This document shows positions 17,613 through 25,777 of a DNA stretch of 64,000 nt, piece by piece (position 1 is the first letter of the stretch; every line of letters begins with the position of its first letter). The stretch is from Erythrobacter sp047872805. GTDB lineage: Bacteria > Pseudomonadota > Alphaproteobacteria > Sphingomonadales > Sphingomonadaceae. The notes under the pieces were generated by a model. That model searched no databases. It saw only the letters and a program-made list of their open reading frames with translations, and was not told the origin of the DNA. The stretch is taken from assembly GCF_047872805.1 (NCBI RefSeq), contig NZ_JBLQUK010000011.1, positions 21,790-85,789 of the forward strand, given 5' to 3'. The position numbers and the translations under genes were made by a program.

Positions 17613-18389
17613 ATGACCTCTCCTGAAAAAATCTGGCCTGAAAAAATATGGACAGCCGGACTTGTCGTCATTGGCGATGAAATCCTGTCCGGTCGCACCC
17701 ATGACAAGAATATTGCTCAGGTCGCATCGTGGCTGCAGGTGCAGGGCATCCGCCTTGCCGAAGTGCGCGTGGTGCCCGATGTCGAGGACCGGATTGTCGA
17801 GGCGGTCAACGCTTTGCGCGCCGCCAATGATTACCTCTTCACCACCGGCGGGATCGGGCCTACGCATGATGACATCACCGTCGATGCGGTGGCAAAGGCG
17901 CTGGGCGTGCCGGTTACCATCCACCCCGATGCGCGCGCTCTGCTTGAACGTTATTACGCGGACAAGGGCGGACTGAACGAAGGGCGGCTGCGCATGGCGC
18001 GCGTGCCCGAAGGCGCAGACCTGATCCCCAATCGCATGTCCGGCGCGCCGGGCATCCGCCGCGGCAATGTCATCCTGATGGCGGGGGTCCCGCATATCAC
18101 CGCCGGGATGCTCGACGCGCTGACCGGCAAGCTGGAGGGCGGAGCGCCGCTGCTGTCGAGCACCATCGGCTGCTGGGTCGCCGAAAGCGAGGTTGCCGCG
18201 ACGCTGCGCGAGGTCGAAACCGCGCATGCCAATTGCCAGATCGGTTCCTACCCGTTCTTCCGCGAAGGGCGCGTGGGGGCGAATTTCGTGATCCGTTCGA
18301 CCAGCCAGACCGACCTTGCCGGTTGCGAGAGCGACCTGATCGGCAGGCTGATAGCCAGCGGAAACGAGCCAGTGACCGGCGGGATTTAG
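17613..18389 (+). CDS. CinA-like/molybdopterin-binding domain protein
   Basis: A 258-aa protein of the MoaB/Mog (MoCF biosynthesis) fold, as in the N-terminal half of CinA. Motifs are VVIGDEILSGRTHDKN, LFTTGGIGPTHDDITVDA and MSGAPGIRRGNVILMAGVP. The C-terminal CinA deamidase domain is absent, so it is the short CinA-like form. These have been linked to NMN metabolism or pterin binding; the role here is unproven. The first codons contain a 15-bp near-exact tandem duplication (17622-17636 and 17637-17651) that encodes EKIWPEKIW. It is convergent with rplA and shares a terminator. Confidence 0.85.
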   Translation: MTSPEKIWPEKIWTAGLVVIGDEILSGRTHDKNIAQVASWLQVQGIRLAEVRVVPDVEDRIVEAVNALRAANDYLFTTGGIGPTHDDITVDAVAKALGVPVTIHPDARALLERYYADKGGLNEGRLRMARVPEGADLIPNRMSGAPGIRRGNVILMAGVPHITAGMLDALTGKLEGGAPLLSSTIGCWVAESEVAATLREVETAHANCQIGSYPFFREGRVGANFVIRSTSQTDLAGCESDLIGRLIASGNEPVTGGI

Positions 18390-18407
18390 AGCGCTTTTGC
18401 GCAAAAC

Positions 18408-18447
18408 GAAAAAGGGGGCCGGAAGCTTGCGCTCCCGGCCCCCTTTT
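18408..18447. terminator. Bidirectional intrinsic terminator
   Basis: AAAGGGGGCCGG pairs with CCGGCCCCCTTTT around a short loop. T-runs occur on both strands. It lies between the convergent CinA-like gene and rplA, and is the likely 3' end of the secE-nusG-rplKA transcript. Confidence 0.8.
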
Positions 18448-18472
18448 CAGTTCATTGTGGCGAATTCGGGCG

Positions 18473-19165
18473 TTACGCGCCTTCGATATTCGCCGTGTCG
18501 ATTTTCAGGCCGGGGCCCATGCTCGAGGTCAGCGAGACCTTGCGCACATATTTGCCCTTTGCGCCCGAAGGCTTGGCCTTGACGATGGCGTCGGTGATCG
18601 CGTTGAAATTGGCTTTCAGCGCATCGTCAGAAAACGACAGCTTGCCGATGCCCGAATGGATGATGCCCTGCTTTTCGACGCGGAATTCGACCTGGCCGCC
18701 CTTGGCGTCCTTTACGGCCTGTTCCACGTTTGGCGTGACCGTGCCCAGTTTCGGGTTCGGCATCAGCCCCTTGGGACCGAGCAGCTTGCCCAGACGGCCA
18801 ACCACGCCCATCATGTCCGGTGTCGCGATGACGCGGTCATAATCGACATTGCCGTTCTGCATGTCTTCCATCAGGTCTTCGGCGCCAACCTTGTCAGCAC
18901 CGGCAGCCAGCGCCTTGTCAGCGTTGTCGCCGCGCGCGAACACGGCGACCTTCACGTCCTTGCCCGTGCCCGAAGGCAGCGAAACCATGCCGCGCACCAT
19001 CTGGTCGGCGTGACGCGGATCGACGCCGAGGTTCATGGCAACTTCGACGGTTTCGTCAAACTTGGCCTTATGCGTGCGCAAGGTGGCGATGGCTTCGTCA
19101 AAGCTATACAGCTTTTCGCGGTCGAGACCGGCAACGATTTTCTGCTTCTTGGTGATCTTCGCCAT
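18473..19165 (-). CDS. rplA: 50S ribosomal protein L1
   Basis: A 230-aa protein of standard L1 length; it binds 23S rRNA at the L1 stalk and, in many bacteria, its own mRNA. Signatures include VDPRHADQMVRGMVSLPSG, the GLMPNPKLGTVTPNVEQAV loop and GKYVRKVSLTSSMGPGLKID. It starts 4 bp after the rplK stop, so the two are one operon. rplJ and rplL do not follow: the next thing downstream is a terminator, so the L10/L12 genes must be elsewhere. Confidence 0.98.
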   Translation of the reverse strand: MAKITKKQKIVAGLDREKLYSFDEAIATLRTHKAKFDETVEVAMNLGVDPRHADQMVRGMVSLPSGTGKDVKVAVFARGDNADKALAAGADKVGAEDLMEDMQNGNVDYDRVIATPDMMGVVGRLGKLLGPKGLMPNPKLGTVTPNVEQAVKDAKGGQVEFRVEKQGIIHSGIGKLSFSDDALKANFNAITDAIVKAKPSGAKGKYVRKVSLTSSMGPGLKIDTANIEGA

Positions 19166-19169
19166 TGGT

Positions 19170-19601
19170 TCAGCCCTCCACCACTTCGAGGCCCATCGAA
19201 CGCACGGAGCCTTCGATGATCTTCATGGCCTGTTCGATATCGTTTGCGTTGAGATCAGCCATCTTGGTCTCGGCGATTTCCTTCACCTGGGATTGCGTGA
19301 TCGAGCCTGCGACCACCTTGCCCGGCTCTTTCGAACCCGATTTCAGCTTCGCAGCCTTCTTGATCAGAAAGCTGGCGGGCGGAGTTTTGGTGATGAAGGT
19401 GAACGACCGGTCAGCATAGACGGTGATCGTCGTCGGGATCGGCATGCCTTTTTCAAGGCTGTCGGTCGCGGCGTTGAACGCCTTGCAGAATTCCATGATA
19501 TTCACGCCGCGCTGACCCAGAGCCGGGCCGATTGGCGGAGAGGGATTTGCAGTGCCCGCGGGCACTTGCAGCTTAATATAGCCTTCGATTTTCTTGGCCA
19601 C
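19170..19601 (-). CDS. rplK: 50S ribosomal protein L11
   Basis: A 143-aa L11, which forms the GTPase-associated centre and is needed for stringent-response signalling by RelA. Motifs include LQVPAGTANPSPPIGPALG and FITKTPPASFLIKKAA. The open frame begins at an ATG at 19619, but the GTG at 19599-19601 is chosen: it is preceded by AAAGGAGG at 5-bp spacing and gives VAKKIEGYIKLQV, the usual N-terminus. The gene is followed 4 bp later by rplA. Upstream, a 171-bp gap separates it from an OGT-like gene, instead of nusG as is usual. Confidence 0.97.
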   Translation of the reverse strand: MAKKIEGYIKLQVPAGTANPSPPIGPALGQRGVNIMEFCKAFNAATDSLEKGMPIPTTITVYADRSFTFITKTPPASFLIKKAAKLKSGSKEPGKVVAGSITQSQVKEIAETKMADLNANDIEQAMKIIEGSVRSMGLEVVEG

Positions 19602-19772
19602 TGGGGCCTCCTTTCGCACTGTTCCCTGCCGGTTTTCGCCAGCAAGGTCATGTTAAGCGGTCCAGCGGCAACCCTTTCGGACAGCCTCCCGCACGGATTC
19701 GCGTCTATTCGACGAGAGCGCGCCGCATAGCGGTTTTGTGCCGTGATGCAAGCGCCGAATGGACCGCCCGCG

Positions 19773-21788
19773 CTATTGCGGGACGGTGATATCCGCCGGG
19801 GGCAGACCCTGACGATAGCGCGCCAGCGCCGCCTCCATGCCGGCCTCGAAATGGCGCGTGTACATCGCCGTGTTGAACAGCGGCGCGCTGAGCCGGTTCG
19901 CGGCGAGCTTTGCACGGATTGCAGCGAGGCCCGCCGGGTCCTGTGCCAATCGCAGGATCAGGCGTTTATATTCCGCATCATCGTGCGTCACCAGTTCGGG
20001 CAGGCCCACCGCATGAAGCAGGCTGGAGGCGACCCGCGCGGCGAATTGCTCGCCCTCCCGCGTCACCACCGGCAGCCCTGCCCACAGCGCGTCATTGGCG
20101 GTCGTATGCGCGTTCATGCAAAATGTGTCGATAAACAGATCAGCGTGGCGGTGCCGCTCCAGATGCTCGGGATTGGCAATCCGCCTCGCAAAGATCAGCC
20201 GCGCCGGATCGACCGCGCGCGCCCGCGCCTGCTTACCCAGATTGGCCTGCACATGCGCATTGGATTGAAACAGCCACAACACACTGCCTTTGATCTGTTT
20301 CAGCACCCGCATCCAGATGTCGAATTCGCGGCGCGTCACTTTGTAATTGCTGTTGAAACAGCACAGCACAAGCGCGTTTTCGGGCAGGCCGTGATCGGCC
20401 CGGCGGGTGGGTGTCTTGGCGATCGGAAGCTGATTGTCTGCGGGCACATAGCAATACGGCAGGCGGATCAGCGCCTCTGAATAATGCGCGCGGTGCCGAT
20501 CAGGAATCACATGTGGATCGGCGATCAGATAATCGATGAAATTGGTGCCCAAGGTGCTGGGATAGCCGAGATAGGTGACCTGCAACGGGGCCAGTTTCTG
20601 TTTGAACAGACCGCTGCGCGAATCGACCGTGTAACCTTGCCGGTCGATGGCGATATCAAAGTCGAGCGAGCGCGCGAGGGTGACGATGCGTTCGTCGGAC
20701 CACCCGGCGACATCGTGGAAATGCTCGATGCTCTGTTCCGATGCGCGGCGGTAGGCGTCATCGCGCTTTGCCCCGATGCTGAATCCGTGCACTTCAAACC
20801 GCGACCGGTCATGTTCGCGCAGCAACCCCCCGAGCAGCCGAGCGCCGGGATGATCGTGGAAGTCGGCGCTGACATACAGCAGCCGCAGCCGCCGTTCGCC
20901 CACCCGCGCGGCAGACTTGCCGCCCGCATCTGCCGATCCGGCCATTGCCCCCGGCGCGAGCTTGAAATTGCGGTCCGCCCAGCTTTTTGCCCGGGCCAAT
21001 TGCCGATGAGGCACGTCCTCTAACGCCAAAAACGGCCACGGCGGCACGCCCTCACCGGTCACCCCAAGATCTGCAATCGCGTCTGAAAATTCGTCCATCG
21101 CGGGCCAGTCGCAATGCTGCGCCAATTGATACAGCAGGTTTGCTTTCGCCAGCGCATTGTCCGGGTCCAGCGCCAGAGCCTTGCGAAACGCAGCAATGGC
21201 AACCGCGTCTTCGCCGCGTTCCTGCGCGATTGTGCCGAGATTGTAATGGGCCTTGGCAAAATCCGGGCGGGCTTCAATCGCCGTGCGATAGGCGGTGATG
21301 GCATCGGTCTGTAGCCCGGCGCGTTTGAGCGCATTGCCAAGGCTGTTGTGAACCTCTGCCAGATCGGGGCGCAAGACACAGGCGCGGCGCAGATGCAGGA
21401 TCGCCGCGTCGATTTCTCCCAGCCGGGTCAGGACACTGCCCAGATTGTTGTGCGCCTGCGCCATGTCGGGATCGATATCGAGCGCGCGGCGATAGGCCGC
21501 CATGGCTTCGATCAATTGCCCTTCGTCCTGTAGCACCAGCCCCAGATTATAGGGTGCGCCGGAATATCGGGGGTTGATCTGGCAGGCGCGGCGAAAACTC
21601 TCGGCGGCCTCGCCCGCATAGCCCAGCGCGCGCGCCGCCGCTCCGCGCACGTTCCACCCGCCATCAAATTCGGGACATTCGGCGCACAATGCGCGGGCGA
21701 ATTTCAAGGCATCGGCGTAACGCTGCGCCCGGTAAAGCCCGGTTAGCGTGCGAATCTGATCCGGCGAAGGCTGGCGCATCGTGCCCAT
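19773..21788 (-). CDS. TPR-containing O-GlcNAc transferase (SPINDLY/OGT family)
   Basis: A putative cytoplasmic protein O-glycosyltransferase using a nucleotide sugar. The first 250 or so residues are tandem TPR repeats (for example AHNNLGSVLTRLGEIDAAI and VHNSLGNALKRAGLQTDAI). The remaining 420 are the split glycosyltransferase-41 domain: LYVSADFHDHPGARLLGGLL, FIDYLIADPHVIPDRHRAHY and the diagnostic FIDTFCMNAHTTANDALWAG. Its length of 671 aa is typical. It starts 76 bp after nusG and ends 171 bp before rplK, all on one strand. It thus sits inside the usual nusG-rplK interval. The target protein is unknown. The start could instead be the ATG 9 bp downstream. Confidence 0.9.
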   Translation of the reverse strand: MGTMRQPSPDQIRTLTGLYRAQRYADALKFARALCAECPEFDGGWNVRGAAARALGYAGEAAESFRRACQINPRYSGAPYNLGLVLQDEGQLIEAMAAYRRALDIDPDMAQAHNNLGSVLTRLGEIDAAILHLRRACVLRPDLAEVHNSLGNALKRAGLQTDAITAYRTAIEARPDFAKAHYNLGTIAQERGEDAVAIAAFRKALALDPDNALAKANLLYQLAQHCDWPAMDEFSDAIADLGVTGEGVPPWPFLALEDVPHRQLARAKSWADRNFKLAPGAMAGSADAGGKSAARVGERRLRLLYVSADFHDHPGARLLGGLLREHDRSRFEVHGFSIGAKRDDAYRRASEQSIEHFHDVAGWSDERIVTLARSLDFDIAIDRQGYTVDSRSGLFKQKLAPLQVTYLGYPSTLGTNFIDYLIADPHVIPDRHRAHYSEALIRLPYCYVPADNQLPIAKTPTRRADHGLPENALVLCCFNSNYKVTRREFDIWMRVLKQIKGSVLWLFQSNAHVQANLGKQARARAVDPARLIFARRIANPEHLERHRHADLFIDTFCMNAHTTANDALWAGLPVVTREGEQFAARVASSLLHAVGLPELVTHDDAEYKRLILRLAQDPAGLAAIRAKLAANRLSAPLFNTAMYTRHFEAGMEAALARYRQGLPPADITVPQ

Positions 21789-21864
21789 GCGCGCAGCCTA
21801 GCAAGCACCGGGGCCGGTCACCAGCATGACAGTCAGCGCGGCAAGCGCCCTGCCCGCTGCGGGT

Positions 21865-22401
21865 TTACTTGGCCAGTTCGACCTGTTCAAAATCAAGTTC
21901 AACCAGAGTCGGACGACCAAAGATCGAAACGCTGACCTTGACCTTGGACTTGTCGAAATCGAGCTCTTCGACGACGCCGTTGAAGCTGGCGAAGGGCCCA
22001 TCGAGCACTTTGACCGAATCGCCGATTTCGTAATCGACGCTGACCTGCTGCTTGGGCGCGGCCTTGGCTGCCTCAACACCGCCGAAATAGCGCGCGGCCT
22101 CTTTCTCGCTGATCGGCTGCGGTTTGTTGTTGTTGCCTAGGAAGCCGGTGACCTTGGGCGTGTTCTTGACGAGGTGATAGACATCGTCGTTCATCCGCAA
22201 TTTGGCCAGCACATAACCGGGCATGAATTTGCGTTCGACCTGAACTTTCTTGCCGCGCTTGACCTCGGTGATGGTTTCGGTCGGAACCTCGATTTCCTCA
22301 ACCGCTTCGGCCAGGCCAAGCCGGTCCGCCTCGGCGAGGATCGCGTCTTTCACCTTGTTTTCAAAGCCGGAATGGGCGTGAATAATATACCAGCGAGACA
22401 T
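21865..22401 (-). CDS. nusG: Transcription termination/antitermination protein NusG
   Basis: A 178-aa NusG that binds RNA polymerase, modulates elongation and links to Rho or the ribosome. The NGN domain has WYIIHAHSGFENKVKDAI and FMPGYVLAKLRMNDDVYHL. The C-terminal KOW domain has GDSVKVLDGPFASFNGVVEE. It follows secE by 66 bp, the normal order. Downstream is the OGT-like gene, which is unusual. Confidence 0.98.
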   Translation of the reverse strand: MSRWYIIHAHSGFENKVKDAILAEADRLGLAEAVEEIEVPTETITEVKRGKKVQVERKFMPGYVLAKLRMNDDVYHLVKNTPKVTGFLGNNNKPQPISEKEAARYFGGVEAAKAAPKQQVSVDYEIGDSVKVLDGPFASFNGVVEELDFDKSKVKVSVSIFGRPTLVELDFEQVELAK

Positions 22402-22467
22402 GAATGGTCCTTAGATCGAAAGTCTTGAATAGGGCGCGTTTGCGCCGGTTAAATCAGGCCCGCACAC

Positions 22468-22692
22468 TCACGCAAGCGTGAGCAGGAAATTGACGAGGGC
22501 GTTGAACACGCTGTCAATGCCAAGGAAAAACAGCGACAGCACCACCATAAAGATGAACACAAAAACCGCGGTGCGCACCGTCTCATCGCGGGTCGGCCAC
22601 ACGACCTTGTTAAACTCGGTCCGAACCTGATTCACGAATTCGGGAACCGATGTCTTGCGCTTCTTCTCTTCGGCTTTGGGTGTTTGGGCCAT
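22468..22692 (-). CDS. secE: Preprotein translocase subunit SecE
   Basis: A 74-aa short (single-helix) SecE, the clamp of the SecYEG channel. PEFVNQVRTEFNKVVWPTRDE is the conserved amphipathic segment before the transmembrane helix AVFVFIFMVVLSLFFLGID. The 22693-22957 stretch upstream contains no clear tRNA or further gene. A GGCCGG/CCGGCC hairpin (about 22906-22922) lies there, on the symporter side. Confidence 0.96.
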   Translation of the reverse strand: MAQTPKAEEKKRKTSVPEFVNQVRTEFNKVVWPTRDETVRTAVFVFIFMVVLSLFFLGIDSVFNALVNFLLTLA

Positions 22693-22957
22693 GGGTAGCC
22701 TTTCGCCTTCGCGTGTAATGTTTCTGTCCGGCTTTCAGGTAGGGCCCCGCGCCGCCCGGGACAAGGTCGCGGAGGGGCTTGGGAAATTACCGATGTCGGG
22801 ATTGCCATCGCTAATATGACGCGGTGCACAGGAAAGCAAGGGTGAAGCGCGCCTTCGGGGCTAGTCAAGTGCGACGGCGCACATTAGCGTGACCCACTTG
22901 TCTGAAGGCCGGGGGGACCGGCCCGATTTCGGGATAGCAATAAGGGGATAGCCAGAT

Positions 22958-24496
22958 ATGGCTGCAGCACCATCGGGCGCAGAAGCGTGGATCGCGCCGG
23001 TTACCAATGTTTCGGACTTTATCTGGGGCGGCACGTGGAACGGGGAGGCGCTGTGGTGGCTTTCCATTGGCGGCCAGCCAATCCCGCCGATGACGCTGAT
23101 TTTGCTGGGCATCGGCATGTGGATCATGATTGGTCTGCGGTTTTACCCCATCGTCAAGCTGGGCAGCGCTTTCAAGGGCCTGTTCGCCGGACGCAAAGGC
23201 GAAGGGGCAGGCGAGATCTCGCCCTTTGCCGCGCTTTCCACCGCCCTTTCGGGACAGGTCGGCACGGGCAATCTGGCCGGGGTGGCCACTGCCATCACGC
23301 TGGGCGGACCCGGCGCGATTTTCTGGATGTGGGTCACCGCGCTGATCGGGATGGCGCTGGCCTTTGCCGAAGGATCACTGGCGATCCGTTACCGCGAAAA
23401 AACATCGGACGGCGTCTATCGCGGCGGACCGATGACCTACATCATGATGGGTCTGGGCAAGAAATGGACATGGCTTGCCGTGGTGTTCTGCCTCGGCACG
23501 CTGTTCTCCGCTCTGGTCACCGGCAATTCGATTCAGGCTAATGCCATTGCCGACGGCATGGGTGAATTGTTCGGGATTGAGGAATGGGTCGGCGGGCTTG
23601 TCACGGCGATTCTGGTGTTCATCGTCATCATCGGCGGGATCAAGTCGATTGGCAGCGTCGCGGAAAAGATCATTCCGTTTATGGCGGGGGCCTATATTGT
23701 GATGGCAATCATCGCGCTGATCTTGAACTTTGGCGATCTGCCCGAAACCTTTGGGCTGATTTTCCACGGGGCGCTCAACCCGCAGGCGGCAACCGGAGGC
23801 TTTGCCGGGGCAGCGATCATGCTGGCGATCCGCGCCGGTGTGGCGCGCGGGCTGTTCTCCAACGAGGCGGGGCAAGGCTCGACTCCGATCGCCCACGCGG
23901 TCGCGCAGACCAGCGATCCGGAACAACAGGGCCGGATGGCGATGCTGGGCACGTTTATCGACACGATTGTGATCTGCACCATGACGGCGCTGGTGATGCT
24001 GACCGTCGAAGGCAATTTCACCGCCGGGGATCAGGTGGTGAGCCACGCGTGGAATTCCGATCTGCAAGGCTTTGCGATGACCAGCGGAGCCTTTGCCGCG
24101 GCGTTTCCACTTGAAGTTTTCAGCGTTCCAATCGGCACGCTGATCGCGTCGATTGCGCTGATCCTGTTTGTGTTCACCACGCTGCTGACCTGGAGTTATT
24201 ACGGGGAACGCGCGATCACTTTCATCTACGACCGCATCCCCGGTTCGACCCGCGCGGGCGAAAAAGTGCTGCATATGATCTGGCGGGTGCTGTGGTGCGT
24301 GGTGATCTACCTCGGATCGACGCTCGACCTGACGCTGGTGTGGCGGATGGGCGACATCGCCAATGCGGCGATGGCGCTGCCCAACCTGCTGGCGCTGGTG
24401 CTGCTATCGGGTGTGGTGTTCAAGCTGGCACAGGGCGACCGCACAGCGGGCAAGGATTTCCGCGAGGACACACCCGAAGAGCCTGAGGAATATTGA
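22958..24496 (+). CDS. Alanine/glycine:cation symporter (AGCS family)
   Basis: A 512-aa inner-membrane sodium (or proton) coupled amino-acid importer. The conserved AGCS segments are ALSTALSGQVGTGNLAGVATAI, GPGAIFWMWVTALIGMALAFAE and RGLFSNEAGQGSTPIAHAVAQT. About ten or more hydrophobic helices are visible. AAGGGGAT lies 8-9 bp upstream of the ATG. It is transcribed opposite to its neighbours secE and tRNA-Trp, so it looks like an insertion into the ancestral tRNA-Trp-secE order. A terminator follows. Confidence 0.95.
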   Translation: MAAAPSGAEAWIAPVTNVSDFIWGGTWNGEALWWLSIGGQPIPPMTLILLGIGMWIMIGLRFYPIVKLGSAFKGLFAGRKGEGAGEISPFAALSTALSGQVGTGNLAGVATAITLGGPGAIFWMWVTALIGMALAFAEGSLAIRYREKTSDGVYRGGPMTYIMMGLGKKWTWLAVVFCLGTLFSALVTGNSIQANAIADGMGELFGIEEWVGGLVTAILVFIVIIGGIKSIGSVAEKIIPFMAGAYIVMAIIALILNFGDLPETFGLIFHGALNPQAATGGFAGAAIMLAIRAGVARGLFSNEAGQGSTPIAHAVAQTSDPEQQGRMAMLGTFIDTIVICTMTALVMLTVEGNFTAGDQVVSHAWNSDLQGFAMTSGAFAAAFPLEVFSVPIGTLIASIALILFVFTTLLTWSYYGERAITFIYDRIPGSTRAGEKVLHMIWRVLWCVVIYLGSTLDLTLVWRMGDIANAAMALPNLLALVLLSGVVFKLAQGDRTAGKDFREDTPEEPEEY

Positions 24497-24502
24497 GGCG
24501 AA

Positions 24503-24535
24503 AGGCGCGCGCAGCAATGCTCCGCGCGCCTCTTG
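24503..24535 (+). terminator. Intrinsic terminator-like hairpin after the symporter gene
   Basis: AGGCGCGCG (24503-24511) pairs perfectly with CGCGCGCCT (24523-24531), followed by only a short T-rich stretch. It also lies just beyond the stop of the small gene on the other strand. Confidence 0.6.
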
Positions 24536-24538
24536 TCC

Positions 24539-24688
24539 TCAATACATCCCGAAAAGCCGTTCGAGCCATGTCGGCTGATGCATTGGCTGCACCCGCCCAA
24601 AAGCCTGCGCGCGGATCGCCGGATTGAGCGGCGGACGCGGGCTGCTCCACGGATCGGGTTTTGACGAGTGATAGATGTGGTGGCTCAT
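24539..24688 (-). CDS. Small hypothetical protein (49 aa, His/Pro/Trp-rich)
   Basis: A short frame begins MSHHIYHSSKPDPWSSPRPP and ends PTWLERLFGMY. The ATG at 24686-24688 is chosen because AGGAGG precedes it by 6 bp; an ATG 6 bp further upstream would touch the Shine-Dalgarno sequence. The strong ribosome-binding site and clean 3' end at a shared terminator support a real gene. It has no transmembrane helix or signal. I do not recognise a domain. It is probably an independent transcript between tRNA-Trp and the symporter. Confidence 0.55.
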   Translation of the reverse strand: MSHHIYHSSKPDPWSSPRPPLNPAIRAQAFGRVQPMHQPTWLERLFGMY

Positions 24689-24888
24689 TTTCATCCTCCT
24701 GTTCGAGCACATTTGCTCGGTTGAACGATGAAATTGCACGGCTCGTCTGACGCCAAGCTGAGCGAGCGGTTAGTTCGTATTCATCTTACGGTAGTATCGG
24801 ATGAACGATTGGGCAAAATCGACGGCGTGCTGGGATCAATGGTCAGCCGGCATAGCAGGCCGGTGCACACCGGCAGTTTATGGCAAAT

Positions 24889-24964
24889 TGGCAGGGGCGA
24901 CAGGATTCGAACCCGTGGCCCTCGGTTTTGGAGACCGATGCTCTACCAGCTGAGCTACGCCCCT
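24889..24964 (-). tRNA. tRNA-Trp (CCA anticodon)
   Basis: A 76-nt tRNA on the minus strand. The acceptor arms are AGGGGCG and CGCCCCT with discriminator G and an encoded CCA. The D-loop is GCTCAGCTGGTAGAGC, and the anticodon loop CTCCAAA gives anticodon CCA. The T-loop is GGTTCGAATCC. In many bacteria this tRNA directly precedes secE; here a 2.2-kb stretch with an opposite-strand symporter separates them. Confidence 0.97.
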
Positions 24965-25072
24965 GCACGAGCCGCGCGCTTTATCGAAGCCTCCAACAAT
25001 ACGCAACCGGTCTTTGGCACCGCCCGTCGCATCCATGCAATCGCGGCGCATCTTTGCTGTTAAAGAAACACC

Positions 25073-25777
25073 ATGCATTCGCCCATCCGCCCTCCTGTCC
25101 CGGTCGACACCCTGCTGCTCGCCTATCGCAGCGGGATTTTCCCGATGGCGGACACGCGCGAGGATCAGGATATATTCTGGGTCGAGCCGCGCGAGCGGGC
25201 GATCATCCCGTTGGGCGGTCTGCATGTGTCGAAATCGCTGCGCAAAGTGCTGCGCGCTGACCGGTTCGCGGTCACGCTTGACCTCGCGTTCGAGCCGGTG
25301 ATGCGGGCCTGCGCCGCGCCGCGTCCGGGCCATCCCGAAAGCTGGATCAGCGACCGCATCGTCGCCAGCTATGCCGGGCTGCACCGTGCAGGCCACGCCC
25401 ATTCGATCGAATGCTGGGCCGAGGCAGATGGCGAGAGGGTGCTGGCTGGCGGGCTTTACGGCGTCGCCTTTGACCGGGTGTTTTGCGGCGAGAGCATGTT
25501 CAGCCTTGCGGACAATGCCAGCAAGGTGGCGCTGTGTTGGCTGGTGGCGCTGCTGCGCGAGGCGGGATACACCTTGCTCGATTGCCAGTTCATCACCGAT
25601 CATCTGGAAACGCTGGGCGCAGTGGAAATGCCGCAAGCCAAATATTTGCACCGGGTCGAAGCCGCGCGCGGAAAGCCGCGTTGCAGCCTCGCCGAAGCCT
25701 ATGCCAACCTCACATCAGGCGGCGATCATTCGTCGCCGGGAAAACTCATCGCGCAGTCTTTGACCCAGACATCATAG
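25073..25777 (+). CDS. aat: Leucyl/phenylalanyl-tRNA--protein transferase
   Basis: Transfers Leu or Phe from tRNA to the N-terminal Arg/Lys of proteins, marking them for ClpAP (N-end rule). At 234 aa it has the full core: YRSGIFPMADTREDQDIFWV, HSIECWAEADGERVLAGGLYG, ESMFSLADNASKVAL and LLDCQFITDHLETLGAVEMP. The last 52 bp overlap the convergent DUF2155 gene. Next to DUF2155 and NDUFA12, this order is a recurrent alphaproteobacterial arrangement. Confidence 0.96.
   Translation: MHSPIRPPVPVDTLLLAYRSGIFPMADTREDQDIFWVEPRERAIIPLGGLHVSKSLRKVLRADRFAVTLDLAFEPVMRACAAPRPGHPESWISDRIVASYAGLHRAGHAHSIECWAEADGERVLAGGLYGVAFDRVFCGESMFSLADNASKVALCWLVALLREAGYTLLDCQFITDHLETLGAVEMPQAKYLHRVEAARGKPRCSLAEAYANLTSGGDHSSPGKLIAQSLTQTS

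Noticed and set aside
24755..24888. Possible extra small gene between the small His/Trp protein and tRNA-Trp
   Set aside because: No start with a ribosome-binding site and no supporting structure.
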